A DNA stretch of 64,000 nucleotides from contig NZ_JAMOII010000016.1 in the NCBI RefSeq assembly GCF_024448985.1, forward strand, positions 1-64,000. Reading direction: 5' to 3'. The translations under genes were made by a program, and so were the position numbers. The notes below the pieces were generated by a model. It was given only the letters and a program-made list of their open reading frames with translations. It was not told the origin of the DNA and ran no database searches. Shown one piece after another: positions 1 through 8,373 of this stretch. The DNA is from Stutzerimonas stutzeri. Lineage in GTDB: Bacteria > Pseudomonadota > Gammaproteobacteria > Pseudomonadales > Pseudomonadaceae. Within the stretch, counting starts at the first letter, position 1, and the number at the start of each line of letters is the position of its first letter.

Positions 1-48
1 GCCCAGCCCAATGACCACGACGTCGGTTGCAGGAAGCTTCTTGATCAT
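1..48 (-). CDS. GMC-family FAD oxidoreductase, N-terminal fragment
   Basis: Only the first 16 codons lie in the window; the gene runs off the left edge. The visible N-terminus ends in a run typical of a Rossmann FAD-binding strand (TDVVVIGLG). Its ATG overlaps the stop of the upstream gluconate-dehydrogenase subunit-3-like gene (ATGA overlap), so the two are translationally coupled. In this family the small Tat-exported subunit partners a GMC-type flavoprotein catalytic subunit that oxidises a sugar or sugar acid in the periplasm. That identity rests on the partner gene plus this short N-terminus. Confidence 0.7.
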   Translation of the reverse strand, partial: MIKKLPATDVVVIGLG

Positions 49-800
49 TTCGACGCCCTCGCATTCCAGGATTCGCCGCCGATGATCGATAACGGAACCA
101 GATCCAGCTTCTGGTTGTGCAACGCGATATAGCGGCGGTAGTCGTACCGCGCGCCGGGAAAGCCGACCATCTTCCAGGACACCATGTCGCGGTTGCCGCC
201 GTAGATCGGGTCGCCGAAAAACCCTTCCATGGTGTTGCCCAGCACCTGCTCGAAAAAGAGCTTCGAACCCATGCCTTCGAGCTCGACCTCGCCCTTCTCC
301 AGTTCGGCGAGCAGCGCGTCCTGCTGCTCGGGCGCCAGAGCGCTGAAGGATTGCTGGTGGCGGGACTGGCAAAGCTTTTCGAGACCAACGAGCCCAAGGC
401 GAACCCGCTCGCGCGGTGTAAAACGGGATTGATCACCCTGCTCCGGCGTGCCTTCCTGAAATGGCGCGGCCATGTACAGACGGCTGGCATCGCCGTAGTT
501 GCTTGCCAACTGGCGGTCCATGAACACCACGCAACCCGCGTCGCTGCCGCTGACGCTCAGGTCATCGGCTGGGATCAGACGGTCGACAATGGCTGTCACC
601 TCCCGGACTTCCTCAGCGGAAAAGAAACGCCACCCCGGCGAGTCGTAATGCATGGGGCCGTTATGGTCGAAGGGTTGCCAGGGCGGTACACCCGTCAGCG
701 TGGCCGCCTTGGCGGTTGCCGCAGCGCCGATCGCAAGGCCGGTCACAGAGGAGAAAATCAGCTGACGACGTGTCAAGCCACGGGTAGTGTTGTCATTCAT
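45..800 (-). CDS. Gluconate 2-dehydrogenase subunit 3 family protein (Tat-exported)
   Basis: A 251-residue protein with a twin-arginine signal near residues 10-33 (TRRQLIFSS followed by an Ala/Gly-rich hydrophobic stretch). The body resembles the gluconate 2-dehydrogenase subunit 3 family: an early segment with FFSAEEVREVTAIVDRLIP, then a C-terminal part with GNRDMVSWKMVGFPGARYDY. Subunit 3 assists export and assembly of the flavoprotein subunit, whose gene starts in the next frame with a 4-base overlap. The ATG is preceded by a GGGAG ribosome-binding site six bases upstream. The substrate (gluconate, sorbitol or another polyol) cannot be read from the sequence. Family assignment is fairly secure and substrate unknown. 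Confidence 0.82.
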   Translation of the reverse strand: MNDNTTRGLTRRQLIFSSVTGLAIGAAATAKAATLTGVPPWQPFDHNGPMHYDSPGWRFFSAEEVREVTAIVDRLIPADDLSVSGSDAGCVVFMDRQLASNYGDASRLYMAAPFQEGTPEQGDQSRFTPRERVRLGLVGLEKLCQSRHQQSFSALAPEQQDALLAELEKGEVELEGMGSKLFFEQVLGNTMEGFFGDPIYGGNRDMVSWKMVGFPGARYDYRRYIALHNQKLDLVPLSIIGGESWNARASK

Positions 801-1105
801 GCGGGCTCCCTTGGATGGGTTGCAAACCGGTAGCTCGGTTGCACTCAGCGGGCTTGGCGGAAACAGAACGAAGGAGCGGCTTTTTACCGCCGCTCTTCGC
901 TATCCGTCGTTCCGCCTGGTATTCAAGGGACTGTGCATGAAATATTTCGTTTCATAAGTCCGTCGTTGGTCCGCTACGCCCACCCAGCATCTAGCTGTGT
1001 AACCCCCACGAGGTTGATCACGGACTGAGGCGGCTGATCGACGGTTCAACCCCGTGAATCCTACGGAGAGATCACATCTAGCCCGCGGTCCTTAGCCTGA
1101 ACCGA
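801..1105. other. Intergenic region, about 305 bases, with a hairpin and a small palindrome
   Basis: No gene is supported here. Positions 874-895 form a 7-bp hairpin (GAGCGGC, 8-base loop, GCCGCTC) without a long T run, perhaps a weak bidirectional terminator. Positions 939-948 are a 10-bp palindrome (GAAATATTTC) inside a larger ATGAAA...TTTCAT inverted repeat. It lies about 140 bases upstream of the dehydrogenase small subunit and could be its operator. Nothing else was recognised. Confidence 0.5.
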
Positions 1106-2092
1106 TCAGAACCAGGCCGAGAGCGTCAGCGATCCGAACTGGTCATGCTCGTCCTGGCCGTGGAATTCCTTCGTCCGCCAGACACTGGCGAATGCCAGCT
1201 GCCAGCTGTTCCAGATCAGCGCGACGCCGGCCTTGGCATCGCCGACCCATTCGCGGCTGTCCACCGAATGGCTGCTTTTGAAGGTATTGCCCTCCAGTAG
1301 CATGTTGTGCGCCATGTAACGTCCTTCCAGGTTGGCGAAAAGACTCCAGGCGAACCCGCCGCCTTGGTCGAAGAACATGCTGCCACTCTGCGCGGGCGCC
1401 ACCGCCGGGATGCTGAAGCTGCGCGCCAAGCCTTGTCCGATACGAACGCCCAGGCCTGCGGACCCATAGGTGTAGAGGTTGCCGAGCGCGACGCCTGCGC
1501 TCGGCCCGTACTCCATTTCCAACCCGGCGAAGCGCTGCTGCAGCCACCAGCGTTTCTGGTAGCCGAGGTTGACGAAGGGTTCATTGCGCAACTGATTGTC
1601 CCAACCTCTGGGCTCGTCGCTGTCGGTCGCATCATGCACCCAGCGTTGAATCCGCTTGCCGCCAGCAGCCGGCCCGACCACGCCCACATCGAGGTGCAAG
1701 CCGCTGGCTTCGCGCCAGCCCTCGTGCTGTATATCGGAAAAGAGCGACATTCCGGCGAACAAGAGGCCGGCATAAGGTCGATCGTCCTCGATCAGCTCGG
1801 CCTGTCCGATCTCGTTCGGGGTGTAGATCTGATGCCCGAAGCGATAGGCCACGTTATCGACCTCCTCCGCCTCCCAACCCGGCATGGACCCAGCGAACCC
1901 GCGCGTCCAGTGATCGGCCTCTGGCTTGAACGAGCGCATCAGCTCGAAGCCGTTGGTGTAATGACCGTCACTACCGGTGGCGATGATGTCGTTCTCGATC
2001 TTCAGCGAATACAGATCCGCCTGGCTGACGAGAGGAACACAAGCGACAAGTACGGCGAAGGAAATACGAGTACGCAAATGCGGGTTTGCCAT
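1106..2092 (-). CDS. LpxR-family lipid A deacylase (DUF2219), outer membrane
   Basis: A 328-residue protein with an N-terminal signal peptide ending near residue 25. The mature N-terminus carries the family signature around ENDIIATGSDGHYTNGFEL, and YTPNEI and DDRPYAG motifs follow. LpxR is an outer-membrane beta-barrel that removes the 3'-acyloxyacyl chain of lipid A, and the length fits the family (about 300-330). An AAGGAG site lies 8 bases before the ATG. It is downstream of phoX on the same strand with a 150-base gap, so it may be a separate unit. An inverted repeat CATGCA...TGCATG (2111-2136) lies just upstream of its start. Activity on lipid A is inferred from family membership. Confidence 0.8.
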   Translation of the reverse strand: MANPHLRTRISFAVLVACVPLVSQADLYSLKIENDIIATGSDGHYTNGFELMRSFKPEADHWTRGFAGSMPGWEAEEVDNVAYRFGHQIYTPNEIGQAELIEDDRPYAGLLFAGMSLFSDIQHEGWREASGLHLDVGVVGPAAGGKRIQRWVHDATDSDEPRGWDNQLRNEPFVNLGYQKRWWLQQRFAGLEMEYGPSAGVALGNLYTYGSAGLGVRIGQGLARSFSIPAVAPAQSGSMFFDQGGGFAWSLFANLEGRYMAHNMLLEGNTFKSSHSVDSREWVGDAKAGVALIWNSWQLAFASVWRTKEFHGQDEHDQFGSLTLSAWF

Positions 2093-2245
2093 GGCCCAGC
2101 TCCTTGGTTACATGCAACAGGAAATGTATCTGCATGTTTTAGAGCCGGGCGTCTATCGAAACGTTCACCGACGCGTTTAGCGCGCATCTGCAACGGGTTA
2201 GCCGGCTCTGTCCTGAGCCTAGCTCATGCTTTAAGCGCTTCGCTG

Positions 2246-4207
2246 TCAGGTGCCGATAACGCCTCCGTCGTTCTTGGTGACGAGCACCGTCGAGGAGCGC
2301 GGGCGGGTCTTGCCATCACTGGCCGGAAAGCTCAGCTCGGGGTGCTGCACGTTGATCCACATCGCCCGGTAGTCCGGGCTCCAGGTGATGCCGGTGATTT
2401 CGCAACCGCGCGGGCCGACCAGAAAACGCCGCACCTCACGAGTCCGTGGGTCGGCGCACAGCAGCTGGTTGGTGCCCATCGCCTGCATTGCTGACTTCTC
2501 ATCGCCGTAGTCCGTCTCGATCCACAACCGGCCGGCATGATCGAACGCCAGGCCATCCGGCGAAGAGAAAATGTCGCCGTTGATGGTGCCGGTGAGGTTG
2601 GCCGGTACGGGCTGACCGTTCGCGTCTTTGGCGCCGGGTCGCTCGCCAGCCAGCAGGAAGATTTCCCAGCTGAAGACCGTCGCGGTCGGGTCTCCGCCCT
2701 GCTCGTTCCAACGCAGGATTTGCCCGTGCAGGTTGTGCGGCCGTGGGTTGGCCTTGTCGGTCGGCTGCTTCACGCCACGGCCGTCATTGTTGGTGAGAGT
2801 GACGTAGACCTCCCGGCTGTGTGGATGCACCGCCACCCACTCCGGCCGGTCCATGGGCGTCGCTCCGACGTGATCAGCAGCGGCGCGGGCGTTGAGCAGT
2901 ACCTCAGCCTGGTCGGCGAAACCGTTCGCGGCGCTCAAGCCGTTCTGCCCGTGAACCAACGCCAGCCACTCACCACTGCCGTCGGGATTGAAACGGGCCA
3001 CGTAGAGGGTGCCGCTGTCCAGCAGCTGACGGTTGGCCTGATCGGCACCCGGAACGTAGCGCCCGCTGGGGACGAACTTGTAAACGTACTCGCCCTTGGT
3101 GTCGTCGCCGGAATAGAACGCCATACGACCGTCTTCGCCCAGCGACAGAACCGAACATTCGCGGCAATAGCGACCAAAGGCAGTGCGCTTGATCGGCATG
3201 CTCTGCGGATCGAACGGATCGACCTCCACCACCCAGCCGAAACGGTTCGGCTCATTCGCGTGACCGTTGTGTGGCTGTGAAGGATCCGGCGTAGCGTTGA
3301 AGCGCGGATCGGCGGTTTCCCAGCCGTAGAGCTTGCTCAGACCTTCGCCGGCAATACCGTAGCGTTTGTGGGAGACGCGCCTAGCCAGGTCCGCGGCGTC
3401 GTGGTTGACGAAGTAGTTATGCCAGTTTTCCTCGCAGACGAGGTAGGTCCCCCACGGCGTGAAGCCGCTGGAACAGTTGTTCAGCGTACCAATGATTTCT
3501 CGCCCGCTCGGGTCGGAGGCGGTTTTCAGCGCGTCAGTACCTGCCAGCGGACCGCTGACTGCCATCGGCGTCATCGCCGAGATACGGCGGTTGTAGCGCG
3601 ACGGCATGACCCGCTGCCATTGGCCTTGCCCATCCTTCTTCACTTCGATGACGCTGACGCCGTGGGCCGCTTGTTCCTTGCGCACCTCGTCCAGCGGGCG
3701 TCTGCCGTCGGCGAGCGTCATGCCGTTGGGGTGCAGCGGCGGATTGACGTACTCATGGTTGATCACCAGCAAACCGTGGCTGTCCGGATCTTCCGAGAAG
3801 GGGAAGAAATGCATGCCGTCGTGGTTGTCGCCGGCCTGCTTGAGCTGGGCCTGCCAGTCATCGCTGGCGTCCGGATTCCAATCGGGTGCGTCGGCCATGA
3901 CCGCATCCCCCCAAGAGAAGAACGTCCGCGCACTGTAGCCAGGCGCCACGTGCACGCTGTCGAATTTCGGGTCGAGTTGCGTGGGAATCCCGCTGAAGCC
4001 GATCAGCGAATCAGACTGCCCGGCGCTGCGGCAGGCGCTCAGGCTCCCACCGAGAAAACCGAGCGCGGCTAGGCCAAGGCTGCCCTTGAGCAGGCTCCGA
4101 CGGCTGCGATCGACCAGCTGCCCCAGCGAGGTGTTGGCGCTGGGATTGATGGTCTGATCGTCGAGAGCGGAAAGGTTGGCGTGAAAACTATGAAAATCCT
4201 GTTTCAT
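2246..4207 (-). CDS. phoX: PhoX-family alkaline phosphatase (Tat-exported)
   Basis: About 653 residues from the ATG at 4207; an in-frame TTG 18 bases upstream is possible but has no better ribosome site. The N-terminus matches the PhoX pattern: an acidic lead, NPSANTS, then a twin-arginine signal (SRRSLLKGS) and a hydrophobic stretch. The rest is the DUF839/PhoX domain, with HEYVNPP, EENWHNYF, GRYCRECS and a late PDGLAFD segment. PhoX enzymes are periplasmic or secreted Ca/Fe-dependent phosphomonoesterases made under phosphate starvation. The gene follows the private tonB by a short gap at the end of the exbB-exbD-tonB unit, itself headed by a Pho-box-like site, so it should release phosphate from esters alongside the neighbouring phytase. 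Confidence 0.9.
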   Translation of the reverse strand: MKQDFHSFHANLSALDDQTINPSANTSLGQLVDRSRRSLLKGSLGLAALGFLGGSLSACRSAGQSDSLIGFSGIPTQLDPKFDSVHVAPGYSARTFFSWGDAVMADAPDWNPDASDDWQAQLKQAGDNHDGMHFFPFSEDPDSHGLLVINHEYVNPPLHPNGMTLADGRRPLDEVRKEQAAHGVSVIEVKKDGQGQWQRVMPSRYNRRISAMTPMAVSGPLAGTDALKTASDPSGREIIGTLNNCSSGFTPWGTYLVCEENWHNYFVNHDAADLARRVSHKRYGIAGEGLSKLYGWETADPRFNATPDPSQPHNGHANEPNRFGWVVEVDPFDPQSMPIKRTAFGRYCRECSVLSLGEDGRMAFYSGDDTKGEYVYKFVPSGRYVPGADQANRQLLDSGTLYVARFNPDGSGEWLALVHGQNGLSAANGFADQAEVLLNARAAADHVGATPMDRPEWVAVHPHSREVYVTLTNNDGRGVKQPTDKANPRPHNLHGQILRWNEQGGDPTATVFSWEIFLLAGERPGAKDANGQPVPANLTGTINGDIFSSPDGLAFDHAGRLWIETDYGDEKSAMQAMGTNQLLCADPRTREVRRFLVGPRGCEITGITWSPDYRAMWINVQHPELSFPASDGKTRPRSSTVLVTKNDGGVIGT

Positions 4208-4241
4208 CAATGGCTCGTTCGGCAAATGGATCTGCTGCGCA

Positions 4242-5087
4242 TCATTGGATGCGGTAGTGGAAGGTGTTCTTCACTTCGGGCACGGACACTGCACGTCCGT
4301 CGATGACACGGGGCTGATAGCGAAAACTCTTGGCGGCGGTGAGCGACGGACGGATGAACAGCGGATGGCAGTCATCCAGTGCCTTCGGATTCTCGATCCG
4401 CCCCTGCGGGTTGACCGAATAACTCACGGTGCAGGTGCCCTCGATACCCTTGTCCAACGCACGTTGCGGGTAGGCTGGCGCGTCCTTGGCGATCGGCAGG
4501 TACTGCCGACTGGCAGCCGTGGCGGCTTCGGCTTGGCGTGCCCGTTCAGCGGCGGCAGCCGCTTCGGCTTGCGCTGCCTGCTCACGCTGTCGCGCCTCGC
4601 GGGCCAACTGTTCACGACGCTGGGCTTCGTGCTGCTGACGCTCGGTCTCGAGCCGCTCTTGCCGCTCGCGCTCCAATTGCTGCTTGCGTTGCCGTTCTTT
4701 TACGCGCTGCTCTTCGGCCTGTCGTTCCAGTTCGGCGCGCTTGTAGGCGAGCTCGGCCTGTTCGAGCCGATGCTGTTCGATTCGCGGATCGACTTGCGGT
4801 TCCTCGACCACGTCTCGAACCATGGTCTCGACCGGCTCCGGCAAAGGCGTCGGCTCAGGTTCGACAGGCGCCGCGACCACGGGTTGCGGAGCCGGCAAGC
4901 TGACCAGCTGTGTCTTGAGCACCTGTGTCGAGCTGGGTGCCGTCAGCTCCGGCGTCCAGCCGTGCAACAGCAGGCCGAACACCGCGGCGTGCAGCGCGAC
5001 GGTCACCACCGCTGCGCTGGCATGGCTGAGCCACTGCGGCCGGGGAGCTGGAAAGCTGTTGGGCAGCGTCATGATCAGGCTGCTCAT
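4242..5087 (-). CDS. TonB-family energy transducer, private to the phosphate island
   Basis: 281 residues. One N-terminal membrane segment (about 22-42) is followed by a Pro/Glu segment. A long Glu/Arg/Gln-rich region (about 95-195), likely helical, takes the place of the usual Pro-Lys linker and recalls TolA. The C-terminal TonB domain has the expected AYPQRAL start and ends in FHYRIQ. TonB spans the periplasm and passes proton-motive force from ExbB/ExbD to outer-membrane receptors. Its ATG overlaps the exbD stop (ATGA). Position between exbD and phoX suggests it serves the TonB receptor at 8374-10854. Confidence 0.88.
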   Translation of the reverse strand: MSSLIMTLPNSFPAPRPQWLSHASAAVVTVALHAAVFGLLLHGWTPELTAPSSTQVLKTQLVSLPAPQPVVAAPVEPEPTPLPEPVETMVRDVVEEPQVDPRIEQHRLEQAELAYKRAELERQAEEQRVKERQRKQQLERERQERLETERQQHEAQRREQLAREARQREQAAQAEAAAAAERARQAEAATAASRQYLPIAKDAPAYPQRALDKGIEGTCTVSYSVNPQGRIENPKALDDCHPLFIRPSLTAAKSFRYQPRVIDGRAVSVPEVKNTFHYRIQ

Positions 5088-5545
5088 GGCGTGGTTTGCC
5101 CAGGTGGCGCCTCGGTGATAAGGCCCAGGTTCACCACGCCGCCGCGCTGCAGTTCGGCAATCCCTGCCACCACGCGCCCATAGTCGGCGGCATCATCGGC
5201 GCGTACGTAGACCTGGGTGTCGCCGCGCTCAGCGATGATTGCCGCAACCTTTTCCCGCATCTCCTCGAGGTCGATCGCGCTGTCGGTCTGGTCCTCTGCA
5301 TTCAGCTCGTTGCCCAGGTTCCAGTAGAAGCCGCCGTCGGCCTTGACCGATAGCGTGAGAATCTGCCGCTCGTTCTCGGTGGGCATCGCCTCGGCGGCGA
5401 CTTTGGGCAGTTCGATTTTCACACCCTGCACCAGCATCGGCGCGGTAACCATGAAGATCACCAGCAGTACCAGCATCACATCGATGTAGGGCACCACATT
5501 CATTTCGGCTTTAGGACCGTGTTTACGCTGTGGTTTGACCAGCAT
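5084..5545 (-). CDS. exbD: ExbD/TolR-family biopolymer transport protein
   Basis: About 153 residues from the ATG at 5545, chosen because an AAAGGAG site sits eight bases upstream; the longer in-frame extension overlaps exbB and is unlikely. The N-terminal cytoplasmic stretch leads into the ExbD membrane helix with its proton-carrying aspartate (NVVPYIDVMLVLLVIFMVTAP). The periplasmic domain has the usual ILTLSVKADGGFYW segment. With ExbB it forms the inner-membrane proton channel that drives TonB. It lies 13 bases after exbB and overlaps tonB by four bases, so the three genes form a compact operon. Confidence 0.9.
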   Translation of the reverse strand: MLVKPQRKHGPKAEMNVVPYIDVMLVLLVIFMVTAPMLVQGVKIELPKVAAEAMPTENERQILTLSVKADGGFYWNLGNELNAEDQTDSAIDLEEMREKVAAIIAERGDTQVYVRADDAADYGRVVAGIAELQRGGVVNLGLITEAPPGQTTP

Positions 5546-5558
5546 GGCGAGGCTCCTT

Positions 5559-6272
5559 TCAGGCGACTGCGGCGACGCTGGGCGACCCGGCATGCAGGCG
5601 GCGATGCAACCGCGCCTGCAGTTCATTGGCGAAGCTGTAGTAGCGCGCACCGAGGGTCTGGCCGCGGGCGGAGAACCGGTTGTAGGCCATCACTGCCGGG
5701 ATTGCCGCGAACAGGCCGATGGCCGTCGCGATCAAGGCTTCGGCGATGCCCGGAGCGACAGTCGAAAGTGTCGCCTGCTGCACCATGGACAGGCCGAGAA
5801 ATGAATTCATGATGCCCCAGACGGTGCCGAACAGGCCGATGTAAGGGCTGACCGAGCCGACGGTGGCAAGAAACTGAAGACCGCTTTCGAGCCGCTCCTC
5901 CTGTTCCGCGATGGCCACATAGAGGCTGCGCTCGACGCCTTCGATCACCGCATCCGGTGCAATTCCAGGCTGGCGTTGCAGTTGGCTGAATTCCTGATAA
6001 CCGGCCAGAAAGATGCGTTGCAATGCCGCCTCGTTGGGGAGCGCCTGTTCGCTGCCGTCCCGGTACAGCTGGGCAAGTTCGCCGCCGCTACGAAAGCGTT
6101 GCAGGAAGGTATTCAGCAATCGTTCGCTGCGCCGCAACGCGGCTCCTCGTTGGATTATCAGATACCAGCTGGCGACCGAAGCCAGCACCAGCGTGATCAT
6201 CACCAGCTGCACCACCAGGCTGGCCTCGCTGACCAGCCCCCAGACCGACATGTGTTCGAGTGTGCTTTGCAT
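5559..6272 (-). CDS. exbB: ExbB/TolQ-family proton channel protein
   Basis: 237 residues, the size of TolQ/ExbB. There are three membrane regions: about 12-35, a pair around 135-160, and the conserved block with ATVAPGIAEALIATAIGLFAAIPAVMAYNRF near 165-200. It resembles the window's own TolQ (55290-55982), so it may derive from a TolQ-like ancestor. A TGGAGGAAACT ribosome site precedes the ATG. A Pho-box-like site (6324-6341) lies about 51 bases upstream, implying PhoB control of exbB-exbD-tonB-phoX. Function as the motor of the phosphate-island TonB is an inference from gene order. Confidence 0.9.
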   Translation of the reverse strand: MQSTLEHMSVWGLVSEASLVVQLVMITLVLASVASWYLIIQRGAALRRSERLLNTFLQRFRSGGELAQLYRDGSEQALPNEAALQRIFLAGYQEFSQLQRQPGIAPDAVIEGVERSLYVAIAEQEERLESGLQFLATVGSVSPYIGLFGTVWGIMNSFLGLSMVQQATLSTVAPGIAEALIATAIGLFAAIPAVMAYNRFSARGQTLGARYYSFANELQARLHRRLHAGSPSVAAVA

Positions 6273-6323
6273 AGTTTCCTCCAGGCCGTCCGACGCGACG
6301 GCCTCGTATTTGATTGCACCGGC

Positions 6324-6341
6324 ATGACCATGCGATGACAG
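6324..6341 (-). promoter_or_regulatory. Pho-box-like site upstream of exbB-exbD-tonB-phoX
   Basis: On the minus strand this reads CTGTCATCGCATGGTCAT. It has a perfect first CTGTCAT repeat, four spacer bases, and a second repeat matching five of seven bases. This is the direct-repeat layout of a PhoB binding site. It lies about 51 bases upstream of the exbB start, in the gap after the phytase gene. Confidence 0.7.
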
Positions 6342-6367
6342 TCACGCTAGATAGGCGAAACGACGGC

Positions 6368-8299
6368 TCAGTCCAGACCCAATGCCTCGGCAACGGCCGC
6401 CCAGGGCAGATACTTGTAGTTCTGTGGCCCCTCGGGCATGCGCTTGCGGCCGTCCTGCACCACCAGCGTTCCGCGGCTCCAGACACCTCCGAGATTGGCC
6501 GAGGTAACCTCCAGACCGTCGGTTTCCGAAGCGCCATCGATACCCAGCTGGGCGTTCAAGCCCACACGGAAGGCGCCGCGCACGGCGTAGGGCGCGCGGG
6601 CATCGAGCACCACATAGCTGTCGTTGCCCTGGCTGGAAATCACCAGATAGTCAGCCTTTTCACCCTGATAGATCGCCAGACCTTCGATGTCGTCGTGTAC
6701 CAGGCCGCCCACTGCGATGACTTTCTCCAGTACGGTCGGCGCGTCAGCACGGGCATCGAGCGTCCACACCGCGACATCTTCCTCACCGACATACAAGCGC
6801 TGGCTACGGTCGTCGGCCACGCAGCCTTCCGGCTGGGTCTCGACTTTGAAGCTACGGACCAGTTCACCGCGCGGCTCACCCGTGATGCCATCCAAGCGGT
6901 ATTGCAGGAATCGGCCGTCCTTGTCGTTGGCGATGGCGTGGATGGCACCCTGCTCATCCTTGAACATGCACAGGCCGTAGATATCACCGAGCGGCGTCTC
7001 GATCTGGCCGATGTCGCTCAGCCACCCGCTGCGTTGATCGATGGCAAATAAATGCAGACTGTTGTGATCGCGGTTACTGGCAACGGCCAGGTCGACCGGA
7101 TTGCCGTCCAGTGAAAAGCCCGAACGCACATCGACATTGTTCAACCGCCCTACCGACAGGTACTGCAACTGCTTGCCAGCCATGTCGTAGACACCCAGCC
7201 CGCCCTTCTTGTCGGTACCAAGCACTCGGCTGTTGGATGGGTCGTTCGGGTTGAGCCAAATGGCTGGGTCATCGGCCGCATCGCCCAGGCTCGGAACCGG
7301 TTCGGTCTGGACCTGCGCTGGCAGTACCGGGATGACGGGTATCGCGGCAGGCGCTTCGGGTTGCCAGTCCAGACGGGCCCTGTGGGCACCGCGCTCATCG
7401 ATCAGTAGCAACTCGAGGCCGCGTTTGGTCAGCCGAGCGCTTATCTGCTCCGGTTCATCGAGCGCGTCCAACGGCAACACCGATTGGCTGAGCCAAGCGC
7501 CGCCGTCTCGCCGATACAGATGTAACGCCCCCGTTTCCGGGTCCAGCACCAGCAGCCCGCCCGGCACCAGAGCGATACCGGCTGCGGCTTGCGCGATGCT
7601 CCCGAAGGGCTGGCGGATATCCACCGGCTGGCGGAGCAGAGGCGCCTCCGCATCAGCGGCATAGCTCCAAACGCCAACGCCCTCCTCGTTCACCAACAGT
7701 TCACCAGATTGATCGTCGACCTGGCAGTACCCGCTTTCCGGCGGCAGGCTCAGTCCGCGAACCCGTTGCGGTGCGCTCAGCGGCTGCTCGTCCACGGCAA
7801 TCAGCCATTGTTCGCCGATGCCTTCTTCACCCAGCAGAAAGACAAATTCGTTGCGTGCCGAGTCCCGATACAGGCAGAGCCCCTCGATAGCGAAATCGGT
7901 CTTCGGGATATACAGCGGCTGGCTCCAGCGATGCGCTTGATCCAAGCCGAGCAGTACAGCCTGCTGGCGCTTCTGATCGATGGTGGCTACCAGCAAGCCG
8001 TGCTCGCCTGCGCGGTGATCGAGCCCTTCGAATCGGCCCTTCAACTGGCTTAGCAGCTGGCCTTGGGCATCGATCAACTGCAGCCCGCGGGCGTCGGGGC
8101 GAATCATCAGCTGGTCGGCGCCCGGCCAGAAACGATCATCGCGCACGAGCTGGGCGTTTTCCGCTTCCACAACGGCTGCCCCATCGGCAAACGCAAGGTT
8201 CGGTACCGTCGAAAGCGGCTCGTCGCGCCCGGCCGTCTGGCAGGCTGCCAGCGCAATGCAGAGGCTCAACAGCAGAGGTTTATGCAAGGTTACGTTCAT
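6368..8299 (-). CDS. Two-domain beta-propeller phytase lipoprotein
   Basis: 643 residues, almost twice a single beta-propeller phytase. A lipobox (LAAC, Cys20) marks a lipoprotein. The C-terminal half (about 330-643) is a full phytase domain with both family motifs: DAADDPAIW at 340-348 and NNVDVR at 387-392. Later it has DDIEGLAIY and ETDGLEV. The N-terminal half (about 30-315) looks like a degenerate propeller with AIEGLCLYRD echoing the C-terminal repeat. The enzyme hydrolyses phytate (inositol hexakisphosphate), using calcium. It sits 74 bases after the TonB-receptor gene in the same direction, so substrate capture and hydrolysis are probably co-expressed. Two-domain phytases with an incomplete first domain are known in other bacteria. 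Confidence 0.9.
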   Translation of the reverse strand: MNVTLHKPLLLSLCIALAACQTAGRDEPLSTVPNLAFADGAAVVEAENAQLVRDDRFWPGADQLMIRPDARGLQLIDAQGQLLSQLKGRFEGLDHRAGEHGLLVATIDQKRQQAVLLGLDQAHRWSQPLYIPKTDFAIEGLCLYRDSARNEFVFLLGEEGIGEQWLIAVDEQPLSAPQRVRGLSLPPESGYCQVDDQSGELLVNEEGVGVWSYAADAEAPLLRQPVDIRQPFGSIAQAAAGIALVPGGLLVLDPETGALHLYRRDGGAWLSQSVLPLDALDEPEQISARLTKRGLELLLIDERGAHRARLDWQPEAPAAIPVIPVLPAQVQTEPVPSLGDAADDPAIWLNPNDPSNSRVLGTDKKGGLGVYDMAGKQLQYLSVGRLNNVDVRSGFSLDGNPVDLAVASNRDHNSLHLFAIDQRSGWLSDIGQIETPLGDIYGLCMFKDEQGAIHAIANDKDGRFLQYRLDGITGEPRGELVRSFKVETQPEGCVADDRSQRLYVGEEDVAVWTLDARADAPTVLEKVIAVGGLVHDDIEGLAIYQGEKADYLVISSQGNDSYVVLDARAPYAVRGAFRVGLNAQLGIDGASETDGLEVTSANLGGVWSRGTLVVQDGRKRMPEGPQNYKYLPWAAVAEALGLD

Positions 8300-8373
8300 G
8301 GTTATTCCATTCAGCAGCCGCTGGCCGACGCCGCCCTGTCAGAAACAGGTCGGTATCGGGGCGGCGAAAGGGA

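Noticed and set aside
2141-2209. Distant inverted repeat AGAGCCGG / CCGGCTCT between phoX and the lpxR-like gene
   Set aside because: The arms are 53 bases apart with no T run, so it is too weak to call a terminator or operator.
1307-2494. Plus-strand open frame spanning the lpxR-like and phoX genes
   Set aside because: It crosses two real minus-strand genes and the gap between them, with no start signal or domain.
8335-8350. Inverted repeat CCTGT...ACAGG between the receptor and phytase genes, first taken as a Pho box or terminator
   Set aside because: It has a CTGTCA half-site but no second direct repeat at 11 bases, and the stem is only five bases with no T run.
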